From: Serripes groenlandicus
Taxonomy: Eukaryota; Mollusca; Bivalvia; Cardiida; Cardiidae
Direction of reading: 5' to 3'
NCBI GenBank assembly: GCA_031761405.1
Contig: JASEVX010000033.1
Location: 1,543,918 to 1,607,917, forward strand
Length of the DNA stretch: 64,000 nucleotides
Of this stretch, positions 12,901-27,900 are shown piece by piece (the stretch's first letter is position 1; every line of letters starts with the position of its first letter). The position numbers were made by a program, and so were the translations under genes. The notes under the pieces are model-generated. The model ran no database searches, was not told the DNA's origin, and saw nothing but the letters and a program-made list of their open reading frames with translations.

Positions 12901-15900
12901 TTGTGCAATTTCTTCTTTTGTCACTATGTTTTTTCAAAAAGCCGTCTGCTGCAGAGGCGTCAGAAAGCGTCTATATGAGGGAAAGGGTTAAGCTATCTTT
13001 TATGGAGATTTTTTAGGTCGTTGAAATTATTCCAACAATGCTCAACACTTTCCCACAAATAATAAATCTGCACCAGCCATCCTTGAAAACATCTCGGCAA
13101 ATTGCTAGAGATTTCAAAAGATGTCTGCTGCAGAGGTGCCAGTAAGTGTCTACATGTGGGAAAGGGTTAAAGAAGTTTTAGCCTGGACACAAAAACCAAA
13201 CAACATTGAAAACATTGTGACCTTGACATAGAAATCAATGTGAGATCATAGTTAACATTGTACTATAATTTGACATAGCCCAACTAACTGCACAAGTCAT
13301 ACTTCCTTTATTCTACATGTTATAAACAAATCATTAAATATATATTCATAACAGACTTCTCTCAAAGCATAATCAAAATTTAAAGTTTGCTGCTTTGAAA
13401 ACATCTAATTTACAAAATGAAAAGCAGGGAATTCTTACATGAAAGAAAAGAAAAAAATATCATTTGAAATAAGGAATACCTCCTTCTGCCACAACATTGG
13501 TCAAAATGTGTCTACTTTGAAAGCCTTAAAGATCAAATGATTCTACAAGTACTACAATTAAACTTACCATGTTTAACCATATCAGTTTGATCCCCTAGCT
13601 TCCAGTCGAATGTCACATTAGTTCCCATAGTAACATTGACACACATTTCAATATCTTGGCCAACACGTCCAGCATATTTCGTAACAGGCAGGTTCAATAT
13701 ATCCGCATGACAGAAATACAAGTTCCTAGGTGGCGTTTGGACATAAAACGGCGTATCTAGATACCTTGTAAGGTTACCATGGGGATTGCTTGCAGTGACC
13801 TTGACCTCAAATATTCCCTCTGAAAAGATAGTGAACATAAGATAACTTAAACTTAAGTGACACTTAGACCCTTTCCCACATACAACAATGCTGCATCAGA
13901 TGACTCATAATAATTATGTTCTCTATAAATGAAAGTATAAAAATTAAAGAGTTGAAAACATTATGACAAAATACGAAATGGCTCATTACAAGAGAAATCT
14001 CTCATATTGTCACAATGTTTTCAAAAGTCGTCTGCAAGATGCAAAGCCTCTATATTTGGAGAGACAATGTAGATGACAGATTGACACAGCCCTGGTACTC
14101 TTCAACCCTTTCCCTCATACAGACGCTTTCTGAAGCCTCTACAGCAGACGACTTTTTAAAAACATTGACCCAAAAGAAGAAATTGCTCCAAACGATCAAT
14201 TTTTACTTTTGCCACTCTATTCAATAGTTATACATTTATTTATAGAGGTTTGCAATATTTTTACCCAGATGTTTTCAAAGTCGTCTGCAGATTTATTGTA
14301 TGTGAGAAAGGGTTATCCTTTAAAATGCTGAATTTTTAAAAGGGACACATCCAGCTTTTACTTGGGAAGAGTCCAAAGCTAGTTTTAGGAATATCAAGAT
14401 AAAAAGGTTGAGTAGGGAAGCCAACAGTTAAGAGCTGATCAGATGGCACTGAAGCGCTGGCTTGTTTGGCTCTATACTGGTGGCACAGGCTTCCAAAATC
14501 AGTTCAAGCAGTCAAAGCGTTCACAGTAAAGAAAATCTTGACTTTTATAATACTTTGAAAAATAATCTCCTGCAGAAGAGAAATACAATTTGTGTCATAA
14601 CGACGCATCATAGTTTGTGTTTTGTTCACAAGTAACTACACTTTCCAAAGTTAACCGTTGCTCACATACAGCAAATCTGCAGCAGACGAGTTTGAATTTA
14701 TATTGGCAAAGTTATTGAAATCTCTTAAAATTAAAGTGTAACAAGCAAATTCAGAGAATTATGGTCCCCCGCTTTGGGGGTTTTATTGGTTGGGTTGCAA
14801 CGCTTCCTGGCATATTGTAACTGTCTTTTCTGTCTAGAGAAGGCTTTATTGTTTATAGTAATATGTCAGTTGTATTTGTGAAGTCTAAACAGATTGACCT
14901 CATTAAATTATATGGAAAATTAAATCATCCAAAAAGCGGTTGCAGAGAGATAGCCCGGAAATGAATTAAGTCATACATAGCCCGGATGGTGGGGTAAAAC
15001 TCCGTGAAAAATCATCCAACCGGAACGCAAACACGATATGCGCATCTACACTTGGTGGTGATCCTTCCTATAAAGTTTCATCAAATTCCAAAAAGCGGTT
15101 GCAGAGAAATAGCCCGGAAAAATGAATTTAGTCATACATAGCCGGATGGTGGGGTAAAGGGCCATAACTCCATGAAAAATCATCCAACCGGAACGCAAAC
15201 ACGATATGCGCATCTACACTTGGTGGTGATCCTTCCTATGAAGTTTCATAAAATTCCAAAAAGCGGTTGCAGAGAAATAGCCCGGAAATGAATTTAGTCA
15301 TACATAGCCTGATGGTGGAGTAAAGGGCCATAACTCCGTGAAAAATAATCCAACCGGAACGCAAACACGATATGCGCATCTACACTTGGTGGTGATCCTT
15401 CCTATGAAGTTTCATAAAATTCCAAAAAGCGGTTGCAGAGAAATAGCCCGGAAATGAATTTAGTCATACATAGCCTGATGGTGGGGTAAAGGGCCATAAC
15501 TCCGTGCAAAATAATCCAACCGGAACGCAAACACGATATGCGCATCTACACTTGGTGGTGATCCTTCCTATGAAGTTTCATCAAATTCCAAAAAGCGGTT
15601 GCAGAGAAATAGCCCGGAAATGAATTTAGTCATACATAGGGGTAAAGGGCCATAACTCCGTGAAAAATAATCCAACCGGAACGCAAACACGATATGCGCA
15701 TCTACACTTGGTGGTGATCCTTCCTATGAAGTTTCATCAAATTCGAAAAAGCGGTTGCAGAGAAATAGCCCGGAAACGAAAGTGTGACAGCGTGACGGAC
15801 TGACGGACTGACGAATGAGAAATAATAGTCCCCGCGCTTTCGCGAAAGCGGGGGACAAAAAGTAGATAAGAGTTTAAAACCTTGTGACAATAGGAGAGAT

Positions 15901-18900
15901 TGATGATCATGTCCCACTTCTTGTTTTGTCGCAATGTTTTTAAAAGTCATCTGCTACAGATGCATTTAAATGCTTCAGCAAGTTTAAAAGGGTAAAAATC
16001 TCAGCTGCCATGGAGTCTAAATATCTGTGAAATGTCAAATCTATGTAAATAATATTAAGTGGTATTTTTTCAACCCATTAAATTAACAGAAATATTTTTC
16101 TTCTGGAAAGCCAAGCAAATTAATTGCAGTGCCTAAAATATATTTATATTCATCGTTAAAGTTAATTTATTGTCATTTTTTTTCTATAAAAAAGAATTTT
16201 CACTGTTTAACCCTTTTCTATACACAGACACATTATGAACCTTCTTCAGAAAATTACTTTAAACCTTATTGTGGCAAAAGGAGTTATAAATCATAATCAG
16301 CAGTTTCTCAGTTAGCCAAAACGTTCCATAGCTCTTTTCACCACAATTTCTCTCTTATTATTAAAGCAAACCCTATGTTGTGGGTACTGAAAAGAATCGT
16401 TTCACTGAGAGGATTCTTTTGAGTACCCACAACATAGGGTTAGAGGGTCAAATAAGGAATTAACACTTTCCATCATATAGACGCTTTCTGACGCCTCTGC
16501 AGCAGACGGCTTTTTGAAAACATAGTGACAAAAGAAGAAATTGCACAAAACGTGCAATTTCTCCTTTTGACACAGTTTTCCTCTTTTAGTCATAGGTTAT
16601 CCATTCAATTATGGAGATTTTCTATTTTTTGACAAAATACGCTCAAAGTCGTCTGCTGCAGAATTGTCGTATGAGGGAAAGGGTTAAGAACATGCAAACG
16701 CCCCTTATCTAGAGCTCTGCACTTCAGTTAAGCAAAATTGCGGTGTTGAGCAATTTCTCCTTTTGCCCCAATGTTTGCAGAGGTGTCAGAACAGGGGAAA
16801 TATGAAATATTTTTTGCTGCAGTGGATAAAACTATTTACAGTGAATGTGTTTTTTGCGACCATTGGGGGATTCAATTGAAGTCATCTACAGAAAGGCATT
16901 TTTGGACAATTTCTCATTTTTCCACATTACAGTAAAACTTGTGTGAGCGGTCACATGCGATCAGCGGTCACCGGCGTTTAACGGTCACTTTAAATCCCTC
17001 CCAACCAATTATACTCTATAAACTGCCTTGATCAGCGGTCCCCTTTGAAATGCAGCCAGCAGCCACACTAATTGGTCGAGATTAAATGTAATCTTATTGT
17101 GTTCAACGGTCAATCAACACACAATTTCGATTTGCAAGGTGTTATATTATTGGTGTTTAATACATACGGGTAATAAATCATACTGTGACAATCACATTAT
17201 CGGGTGTTTTCATACACGTAAGCTGTTTACATGTTAGATCTAGTGTACCGAAAACAGCCGACGTGTGCCGAATGATAGTTGCATGATTCATCAACAAGAA
17301 ATTGATAAATTGAAAAAGATATTTATGAGCGTTTTAGGCGAAAGACATTTTTATGTTAAAATGAAAGTTAATGTCCACTTTTAAGCCCGAAGTCAATTTA
17401 TATTCCCATTTCCATTTTAAATCTAAAGATTATCGAGTAAAATTTTGTACAAGAAGTAGGTCTACGTAGATTCGGACGCTATTTTTTTCTGGATACGTTA
17501 TTCGGCGAATTTCAAAGTGAAGTAAAAAAATATTTGATAGTCAAGTTAGTTGCAACGTCGGTTTAAACTAAAGAATAGATAGCACAATGAAATATTTGAT
17601 AGAAAAAAGCTACAAATCTTCATAACAATGTTTAAATAAAAGTTTATAGTGACAATTTAGTATTTGTAATGTAATGACTATTCTTAACAGTTACATGTAA
17701 TATTATGTCAACTGACAAAACTTGAACAAGTCCGACCAAGTCATGAAATTTGTGATCAACAGCCAACTGTCTTAAGCAGCCAGTTTTATCATGTCCCTTG
17801 GGTGGCTGCTGATCGCAAGTTTGACTGTATTTTGAAATGCCTTCTGATGCAGAAGCTGAAATCGCCTATATCAGAGAAAACGGTAATCTTTTTGCAACAA
17901 TTGGGGATTGAAATCATTTCTACAGAAAATGAAAGGAAACAAGAGGGCCATGAGGCCCTGGATCGCTCACCTGAGAATGGGCTTTTTAAGACTTAACTTT
18001 TTCAGCGCCAATGGCAATATCATCAAGACAAACTTTCTGACAAAATTTCAAGCTGCTCAAGTAAAAAATGCAATGTCTATAGTGTTAACAAGATTTTTAT
18101 ACAATATGACCTAGTTTTCGACCTGACATAACCCATATTTGATTTGGCCTAGATATCTTCAAGGCAAATATTCTGACAAAGATTCAAAATGACCCGTAAT
18201 TGAACTTGGCCTAGATATCATCCAGACAAACTTTCTAACAAAGTTTCAATATGCTCAAGTTTAAAATGCAGCAATTAAAGTGTTAACAAGATTTTCCTTA
18301 AATTAAGCCTAGTAACCTAGTTTTTAAACAAACACAAACTATTTTCGATATTGGCCTAGAAATCACTAAGACAAACATTCTGACAAAGTTTCAACATGCT
18401 CAAGCCAAAAATGTAGCTTCCAGAGTGTTAACAAGATTTTCCTTAAATTTAACCTAGTGACCTAGTTTTGAACCGGACATGACCCAGTTTCTAACTTGGC
18501 CTAGATATCACAAAGACAAATATTCTGACAAAGTTTCAACATGCTCAAGCCAAAAATGTAGCTTCCAGAGTGTTAACAAGAGTTTCCTTAAATTTGACCT
18601 AGTGACCTAGTTTTTGACCCGACATAACCCAGTTTCGAACTTGGCCTAGATTTGATGGAGATATATGTTCTGATAAACTTTCATGAAGATTGGATGCAAA
18701 ATGTGACGACGGACGACGGACAAAAGGCGATCACAAAAATTCACCTTGAGCACTTTGTGCTCTGGTGAGCTAAAAAGGTAGCCTTCTGTACACAAGTAGT
18801 ACAAATAATTCAGGTACCTCCATGCATTTTTTAACCCTTTCCCTCATACGACAATTCTGCAATAGATTGACGACTTTGAACATATTTTGTCAAAAAATAG

Positions 18901-21900
18901 AAAATCTCTATAATTGAATGGATAACCTATGACTTAAAGTGGAAAACATTGTGGCAAATGGAAATATTGCTCGTTTTGATCAATTTCTTCTTTTGTTACT
19001 ATGTTTTCAAAAAGCCGTCTGCTGCAAAGGCGTCAGAAAGTGTCAACATGAGAGAAAGGGTTAAAATTAAGCGAGACTTCCAGGCAGCCTGGTAGGTTAA
19101 TTGTTTGCCTTTTGGATTGATCAAGCTGTCCATTGTTTGAGCCTGGTGTTGAAGGGAATTTTAAGATTAACACAAACCTTGATGATAAGTGTGTCTCGCT
19201 TCAGCAGTCATCGTCATATACACATGTCTCACCGGTAACTCGGTACCTGCAACTTCAATCTCGGAACCATCCCCAAAATCAAACAGAAATGTCACATGGG
19301 AACCAGAGGATCTGAAAACAGTACAAACATGAAAAATATTTTGAGACATTACTCGCCAGTTAGGGTCTTATATTGTATCTCTGATTTAAAGCAACAAAGA
19401 ACTAAATGTTTTTGTCAGAATATGACTGTGTGTTTAGGGTCTATATGAGCCGTTCCTCGAGAAAACCAACATTATTGACTCTACAAAATGTATAGACCCA
19501 GATTAGCCTGCGCAGTCCACATTTCAGGGGGATAGAGGTATAGAGAAATGATTCCTGATACCACAATGTTGGTTTTCTCGTGGAACGGCTCGTATAATGT
19601 GTATGCGCTGTCTCACCTGAGACCTTCAGCGTACGCAAATGCAATAAGACCACAAATTGCCAGGTGCGGCTTGATTTTTCCAACCCCAAAGATCTAAATG
19701 CAGGGTAAAAAACTCGTCTTTTCTCAATAAAACTTATTAAGTACAGTCAAACCTGTGCTAAAGACTACCTTAGAATAGCAATTCTCTGTCTATAGCGAGC
19801 ATAGTTTTAGTTTCCCAAATACTCATTTTCTGTATAAATAACCCTGCAAATAAATACCACATTAACAACAAGAGGGCCATGATGGCCCTATATCGCTCAC
19901 CTGATTTAATAGAACTTCAATAGTTTTCAAAGTTTTTACTCTTTTTAGGCCAATACTTTTGGACAAGAAGATTTTTAAAGTTTTAACAATGCACATATAA
20001 GGAAAACAAACTCCGCCCCCTGGCGACCATGTTTTTCAACGGATCAAAAGTATTTTACAATCTTGGTAAAGGGTGCCCCAAGGAACATTTGTGCAAAATA
20101 ATTTTTAAATCGGACCAGTTCTTTTGGACAAGAAGATTTTTAAAGTTTTAACAATGCACATATAAGGAAAACTAGCTCCGCCCCATGGCGGCCATGCTTT
20201 TCAACGGATCGGAAATATTTGAACAATCTTGGTAAAGGGTGCCCTAAGGAACATTTGTGCAAAATAATTTTCAAATTGGGCCAGTACTTTTGGACAAGAA
20301 GATTTTTAAAGTTTTAACAATGCACATATAAGGAAAACAAGCTCCGCCCCCTGGCGGCCATGTTTTTCAACGGATCAAAAATATTTGAACAATCTTGGTA
20401 AAGGGTGCACCAAGGAACATTTGTGCAAAATTATTTTCAAATCGGCCCAGTACTTTTGGACAAGAAGATTTTTCAAAGTTTAAACAATGCACATATAAGG
20501 AAAACAGGCTCCGTCCCCTGGCGGCCATGTTTTTCAACGGATTGGAAATATTTGAACAATCTTGGTTAAGAGTGTCCCAAGGAACATTTGTGAAAAATAA
20601 TTTTCAAATCGGGCCAGTACTTTTGGACAAGAAGATTTTTTAAGATTTGGCAATTTTCCCCTTTTCTGATGCCGCAGCAACCAAAGTTCTACTTGGAATT
20701 AATTAACAACTTTGAAAGAGGACTACCTAAGGACCATTCCTGTGAAGTTATTTTGAAATCTGTCCATTTGTTTAGTAGGAGAAGTCATTTGTAGGAAATT
20801 GTTAATAGACGCCGACGACGACGACGCAGACGACGACGGACGCTGAGTGATCACAAAAGCTCACTTCGTGCTTAGGTGAGCTAAAAATCAGAATGTTCAC
20901 TTCCCATGGGTGGTCTTTAAACACAGGTTTGACTGTATTAAGCATTTTAAAATTAGTCAAAACCATAAATTTCTGCTTTTTCCCATAATATTCTAAATCT
21001 GTATCATGTTATATTTCAAAATAATTTTCAAGGGATCTATTCACTGTACCCGATTTTAAAAATATATTTTTCCTTGGATGTTTTGATCGAGGATGATTTA
21101 AACCCTTTGACTGGTGGAACCAATTTTGTGAAGCCTGGGTCACCATTATCCCTTTCCCTCATATAGACGCTTTCTGACGCCTCTTCAGCAGACGGCCTTT
21201 GGAAAACATAGTGACAAAAGAAGAAATTGCTCAAAACGAGCAATTTCTCCTTTTGACACAATGTTTTCCACTTTTAGTCATAGGTTATCCATTCAACTAA
21301 AGAGATTTTCTATTTTTTGACAAAATATATTCAAAGACGTCTGCTGCAGAATTGTCGTATGAGGGAAAGAAGGGCCAGGCCAGCCGCCAGACTACATTTA
21401 CAAATTCAATAGAAGGGTTCTCTATTTTACTGTCTAGAGTAGATACAGTATGAATTTCGCTTAAATAAAAATGTACATATATTCAATTAATATACTGGCC
21501 TTTGTCTTTTGTTTTTAATTTGTAAAACTCACACATGTATATAGAGTGTAAAAGGGATGATTTAAAAGTCATTACCTTAAATTAATGTACTTAGAAAGGA
21601 CAAAGAGAAATCAAGATATGTGGTCACGCTGGCAGGTCTAAATATTCTCCTTGACCGAAAATTAAAAGCATCCCTACAGGAAGCCGCCTCCTGGTGGCTT
21701 CCAATTAGGAAAATCTCTTTAAAGGGAAGTATAATTATTAAATGAAGTTGAAAACATTGTGGCAAATGGAGAAATTGCTCATTATCCATTTGCCAAAATG
21801 ATTTCAAAAGTTGTCTGCTAGGGATGCGTCAAAATGCTTCTACAATGCATCTACAAGTGGGAAAGAGATAATAGTTCAGTATTGAAAAGGTTAATGGTCT

Positions 21901-24900
21901 ATGGTTAATATATTTGGTATAGGTAGGCACCAAGTATACCTAAAACAAACTACTTCTGATGCAGAAGGAGACTTTTGAAGCATTGTAGGAAAATGTGGAA
22001 ATATTTCATCATAATCAGCAAAATATCCCTTTTCAATCAATGTTGCAATTCTGTAACAAGTTTATTTCCACTTTTGTATTTAGATGATTTTAATGCGGAT
22101 TGAAAATATATAAAATATCATATCATTTGAAAATTTTACACTTTTAAACAAATAACGAAATGAAAGATAAATGAAAGTATAATATTTAACTGGGTTGAAA
22201 ACATTTCTTTCTTTTGCCACAATGACTTCAAAATGTATCTGCTTATTGGCAAGATTAAGGGCAGAAATAAAAATCTTTGGTTTCTTCTCCAATCGAGAGC
22301 ATTTTAGCACCCCTTCTCTACATACAACAAATCTGAAGCAGTTGACTTTAAAAACATTTTTGCCCCCAAAAAAGCAAAACTCGCTATATATTAGAGAACA
22401 AGTATTGTATAAAGTAGAAAACATTGTGATAAAAGGAGACATTGCTCAGCATGAGCTATTTCTCCTTTGGCCACAATGTTGTCATAACTCGTCTGCTGCA
22501 AAGGCATCAAGAAGTGTCTGTATGTGGTAAAGGGTTAAAAGAGCATTTGAAGGATCTTCTTACTTGACATGGAAGATGACAGTTGAAGTAGAATTCCCCA
22601 TCAGCTCTGCCGAGTTCTTAACAACATCCAGAATAACTGTGTTAATTGGATCGACAACCAAAAATGTTCGCTCCAGTTTGACGGAAATTCCCGGCGGAGG
22701 ATAATGTTTCCCTGTTACGTTGAAGGAGACCTGATACTCTCCCGGCAAGTCGTATCTCTGTGTCGCAATACTCGTCTGGTTGTCAAAACTGTAAATGAAT
22801 AAAGGTTTAGCGTTTTTCCACATACATCAAATCTGAAGCAGACAATTCATACAAGACAAAATATGGGAAATCTCAGTGAGCTAAAGTATGAATATCAAAA
22901 GGAGAAATTGCTAAATTTCACCTTTTGCAGCAATGTTTTCATATTTTATAAGTCTTAGACCCGTCTAACTGTTCTCCAGGTTGGAAATGGTTAATCCTTT
23001 TGCTGCCAAAGGCAATTAAAGGCTTTTACAAACAATACAGATTCAGGTGAGACAGCTCATAGAGAGCTGTCTCTCCACAAATCTGCATTGTATGCCACTT
23101 AAACATTAAATTTTACCAAATTTCATGTTGTACGAAAAATGGAGTAGTCCAATTTCAACATGGAAGAGTCGACTTTGTGAAATTCAGCAGTGAAACAGTC
23201 TAACTGGTCTGCAGATTGTTAATGGTTAAAAGAGGCCTAGATATCGTTGTGTCATTGTCTTTATTATGTAGCAATTCGATTATCCACAACACGAGGGTAT
23301 GGGGCCATAATAAAATTTGGTATCTGAGAAAAATACTTCCATAATCAAGAGATCTGATTAAACTCCAATCATATTGAAACAAAACATATGCAGTAGCAAT
23401 AGCTTATAAATAGATAGGATGCCTGCCTGCCAGTCTCAGAGTGTCCTTTGAGTCAGCCAATCAAATTGTCGCCTATAAATGTGTAAGGTATCAACAGGGG
23501 AGATAACCCAAACAAGACATGGAAATTCCATGAAACCAGGTTTTCTATAATGGAAGGTGTTTGATTAAGAATTAACAGATCTGTCAAATCTTTCGGTTAA
23601 TAGTTAATCAAAGCTAGTAATTCAAGTAACAGGGAATATTTCTATTGATGAATAATCATAATTACTTTGTCAATTAAATATATCACAATTTTATCTAACA
23701 AATATCAGTTCAATACATTCAATCGTGTGTTGATGGCCTCATTTATTAAGAACATATAATAGATAACAGATATAAAGCAACCTTTTGTTGTAAGCAGCCA
23801 CATTTTAGGATCCCTAATGCCAGGTTGATAATCAGTGATCTGCCTTAACCCTTTACTTGATAGTAACGCGTTTATGCCTTTGCAAACAGACTAGATCCAG
23901 GGCCCGAGGTTATGAAACTTACTCAATTTGAGCATGTAATAGAAATATTGTTGTTGAAGTTAGATGCTTGAGTTACAAGTTTATGAAATATGCTCATGCA
24001 AAATAGGGTGAAATTACAAACCAACGATGAAAATAAAATCCATGTTTGGAGTTTGTCGCCATGGTTACGAAGCATTTTTAGTTTGATCATGATGCTAAAG
24101 TTGAGCATGATGCTCAAACTAAACAAGAGGGCCAAGATGGCCCTAAATCGATCACCTAATTGATAGTAAATTAGTAGCAAATATTTAACTGCAAATATCT
24201 GGGAAAATTTTATCAGGGAGTGCAAATGAAACTGCAAAGGAGTGGACACTTCTCAAGAAACAGCTTATCAGTAAAGGCCATTTATATCTTGAAATCTAAC
24301 AAGAACTTTAATAAGAATGGAATTATAAAGTTTTTGTCATTTTGCACCTTTTCTGATGCCGCCTTGCTGCACTGTTTTTCAACGAAATCAATATGGCTTC
24401 AACAGTTTATTTAGAGGGTCACTTAAGGAACATTTCTACCAAATTATCTTGCAATCGCACAAGTAGATTATGGAGGAAAAGGATTTTAAAATTTGGGTAT
24501 TTTTCTCACTTTCTGATGCCGCAGCAACCAAAGTTATCAATGGAATTTAAATCTTTGAACAATTTTGAAAGAGGACCACCAAAGGAACATTCTTGTGATG
24601 TTTTGTGGAAATTGGTCTATTGGAATGGTAGGAGTTGGTTGTCATTTGTAGCTAAAAGTTCAATTTACCCTTTTTGTGATGACGCCTGGTTGATATGATT
24701 GTGTAACCAATCAAAACGGCTTAAACAAATTAAATAGAGGATCATTACAGTAAGATTCGTATTATATTTTCTTAAAATCAGACAAACACTTTCATAAAAA
24801 TGGAATTTTCAAATTTTGTCATTTTGCCCCTTTTCTGATGCCGCCTGACTGCCATGTTTTTCGACCAATCAGTATGGCTTGAACAATTTTTATAGAGGGT

Positions 24901-27900
24901 CACCCAAGGAACATTTCTACCAAATTATATTTGAATCTGACAGGCAGATTCAGAGAAGAAGATTTTTAAAGTTTGGACATTTTGTCCCCTTTCTGATGCC
25001 GCAGCAACCAATGTTCTCAATGGAATTTAAATCTTTGAACAATTTTGAAAGAGGCCAACCAGAGGAACAGTCCTGTGATGTTTCACGGAAATTGTCCTTG
25101 GAGTTTGGCAGGAGATGATGTTTAAAGCTAAAAGTTAACACCGGACGGACGACGGACAAAAAGTGATCAGAATAGCTCACCTTGAGCCTTTGGCTCAGGT
25201 GATCTAAAAAGCTCTGTTAGCTTGAGGACAAAGTTTGGGAAAAAAAACAAACCTACTTTTAGTTTGTAACTGAAATCTACTTTGCAACGAGCCAATTTCC
25301 TAGCCTTGTAATCTAAGTGTGTAACTACAATAGTAATAATTATGTTAACATGCTCAAATTGAGTAAGTTTCATGACCTCGGACCCAGATCAGACATTGTG
25401 CATATGACACATCGTCTTGATATGGTGTATATCTGTTCCAAGCTATTTGAAAATATCTCTATGGATGAAAAAGTTATTGTCCGGACAAGAAAAGTTCAAC
25501 TGATGTCTATTTGTTGTCACTGTGACCTTGACCTTGAAGCTACAGACAAAAGTTTTGCATGTGACACATCATATTGATATAGTTCATATTTGTGCCAAGT
25601 TATTTGAAAATATCTCTATGCATGACAAAGTTATGGTCCGGACAAGAAAAGTTCAATTAAAGTCTATTTCTTATCACTGTGACCTTGACCTTGAATCTAC
25701 AGATTTTTTTTTGCATTTGGCACATCGTCTTGATATGGTGCATGTGTTTGCCAAGTTATTTGAAAATATCTCTATGCATGGCAAAGTTATGGTCCGGACA
25801 AGGAAAGTTGACGCCCGCCGACTTCGCCAAACTAATAACCAGATTTTTCCTTTGGAAAACCTGGTTAATAAATGAAAACAATAGAGAAGCAGTGATTGTT
25901 CTGTTTGTTTGTGTATGTATAGGGTCAATTTGAGTTGACATTTTATGAGGTGTTGTCTGATTCTATTTACATACAGCAAAATAATTTGATCTGATTTCAA
26001 TATGATTGTTTAACTCATTACATTACATAATATGAGGGTTTATCTGTAAATGAACTCCATTTTTGTAATCAACAGAATATATCACTAATTTATTTAGCAT
26101 ATGTGACAAATCCATTGTATTTACATTATCCACTTCTAAAAGGCAGATTTTTTTAATAGTTTGACTCACAACTCCAATATCAAATGAGAGGTCAAACGGA
26201 AAGCCACAACACAGAAGATTCCGGGGTAGAGAAAAACTGTTTTGACATTCACCACATATATTCATTTACACTTGCCCATCTGCCTATGCGTTTTAACACA
26301 TTTGCAGCAGACCATTTTTGAGAACATTGTGACAAAAGGCGAAATTGCTAGTAATTTTTCCTTTTTCCCAAATGTTTTCAACTTTATTAAAAATATACTT
26401 TTATTAATAATTTTTCCATAACTTGGTTTATAAAAGGGAGTCCACTGGTTTTAATTTTTTTTTTCTAAAACATCTAATGTACAGTCTGAGAAAAGAACAG
26501 GAAACCATGAGGTCAGAAGTTAATACATAAACTAATCAAAATCCTCAACAGAAGTGAAATGTATCCTTCCCAAGAGCTTTGTCCTTCTGAAGGTCAAAGC
26601 CCAGTGGTCTATCAGAGAGGTCTTAAGTATATTAGTTTATAGCATAAATCAGAGTTTTGTTATTGAATTTCACACTGTAGTTTCCCTGAAGCATCATTCT
26701 ATAGATTAACTAAAGCCATCTAAACTAGAAATATAATGACATTGTTATTCCTAGGCATGAGAGTCAGTGACCAGCTCATGAAATATGGAAATCATGAACC
26801 AATCCATTTAATAGATATGAGCCAACTATAGCGCTTTGTCGTCATAATGCATCTGCGTACAAAGCAGGCCCAGGCAAGTTTTAGTTTTGGCACATTCACA
26901 CCACAGCCTTTACTTAATGTCTACATTTAATTCAATCCTAGAAACATTTTTTGACATAAAATTACAATTTTAGCCCAATTAGTTTTATACCACTTTGTGG
27001 AAAAGGAAAAAACAAGAAATATGTGAGCTACTGCTCACTAGTGATACCCCCGCTCATGTTTTGAAAGACATATGTGATGGTGGGGTAAAGGGCCATAACT
27101 CCGTGAAAAATCATCCAACCGGAACGCAAACACGATATGCGCATCTACACTTGGTGGTGATCCTTCCTATGAAGTTTCATAAAATTCCAAAAAGCGGTTG
27201 CAGAGAAATAGCCCGGAAATGAATTTAGTCATACATAGCCTGATGGTGGAGTAAAGGGCCATAACTCTGTGAAAAATAATCCAACCGGAACGCAAACACG
27301 ATATGCGCATCTACACTTGGTGGTGATCCTTCCTATGAAGTTTCATAAAATTCCAAAAAGCGGTTGCAGAGAAATAGCCCGGAAATGAATTTAGTCATAC
27401 ATAGCCTGATGGTGGGGTAAAGGGCCATAACTCCGTGAAAAATAATCCAACCGGAACGCAAACACGATATGCGCATCTACACTTGGTGGTGATCCTTCCT
27501 ATGAAGTTTCATCAAATTCCAAAAAGAGGTTGCAGAGAAATAGCCCGGAAATGAATTTAGTCATACATAGGGGTAAAGGGCCATAACTCCGTGAAAAATA
27601 ATCCAACCGGAACGCAAACACGATATGCGCATCTACACTTGGTGGTGATCCTTCCTATGAAGTTTCATCAAATTCCAAAAAGCGGTTGCAGAGAAATAGC
27701 CCGGAAATGAATTTAGTCATACATAGTGGTAAAGGGCCATAACTCCGTGAAAAATAATCCAACCGGAACGCAAACACGATATGCGCATCTACACTTGGTG
27801 GTGATCCTTCCTATGAAGTTTCATCAAATTCCAAAAAGCGGTTGTAGAGAAATAGCCCGGAAATGAATTTAGTCATACATAGGGGTAAAGGGCCATAACT

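Noticed and set aside
13533..13567. Reading frame continuing past exon 13568-13819
   Set aside because: It runs into the intron after a good GTAAGT donor; only splicing there joins the next PKD strand in frame.
24879..25118. Frames in 'ctgatgccgcagcaacca' repeats (also 57978-58217)
   Set aside because: The same peptide arises from two copies of one tandem-core element, so the similarity is due to the repeat.
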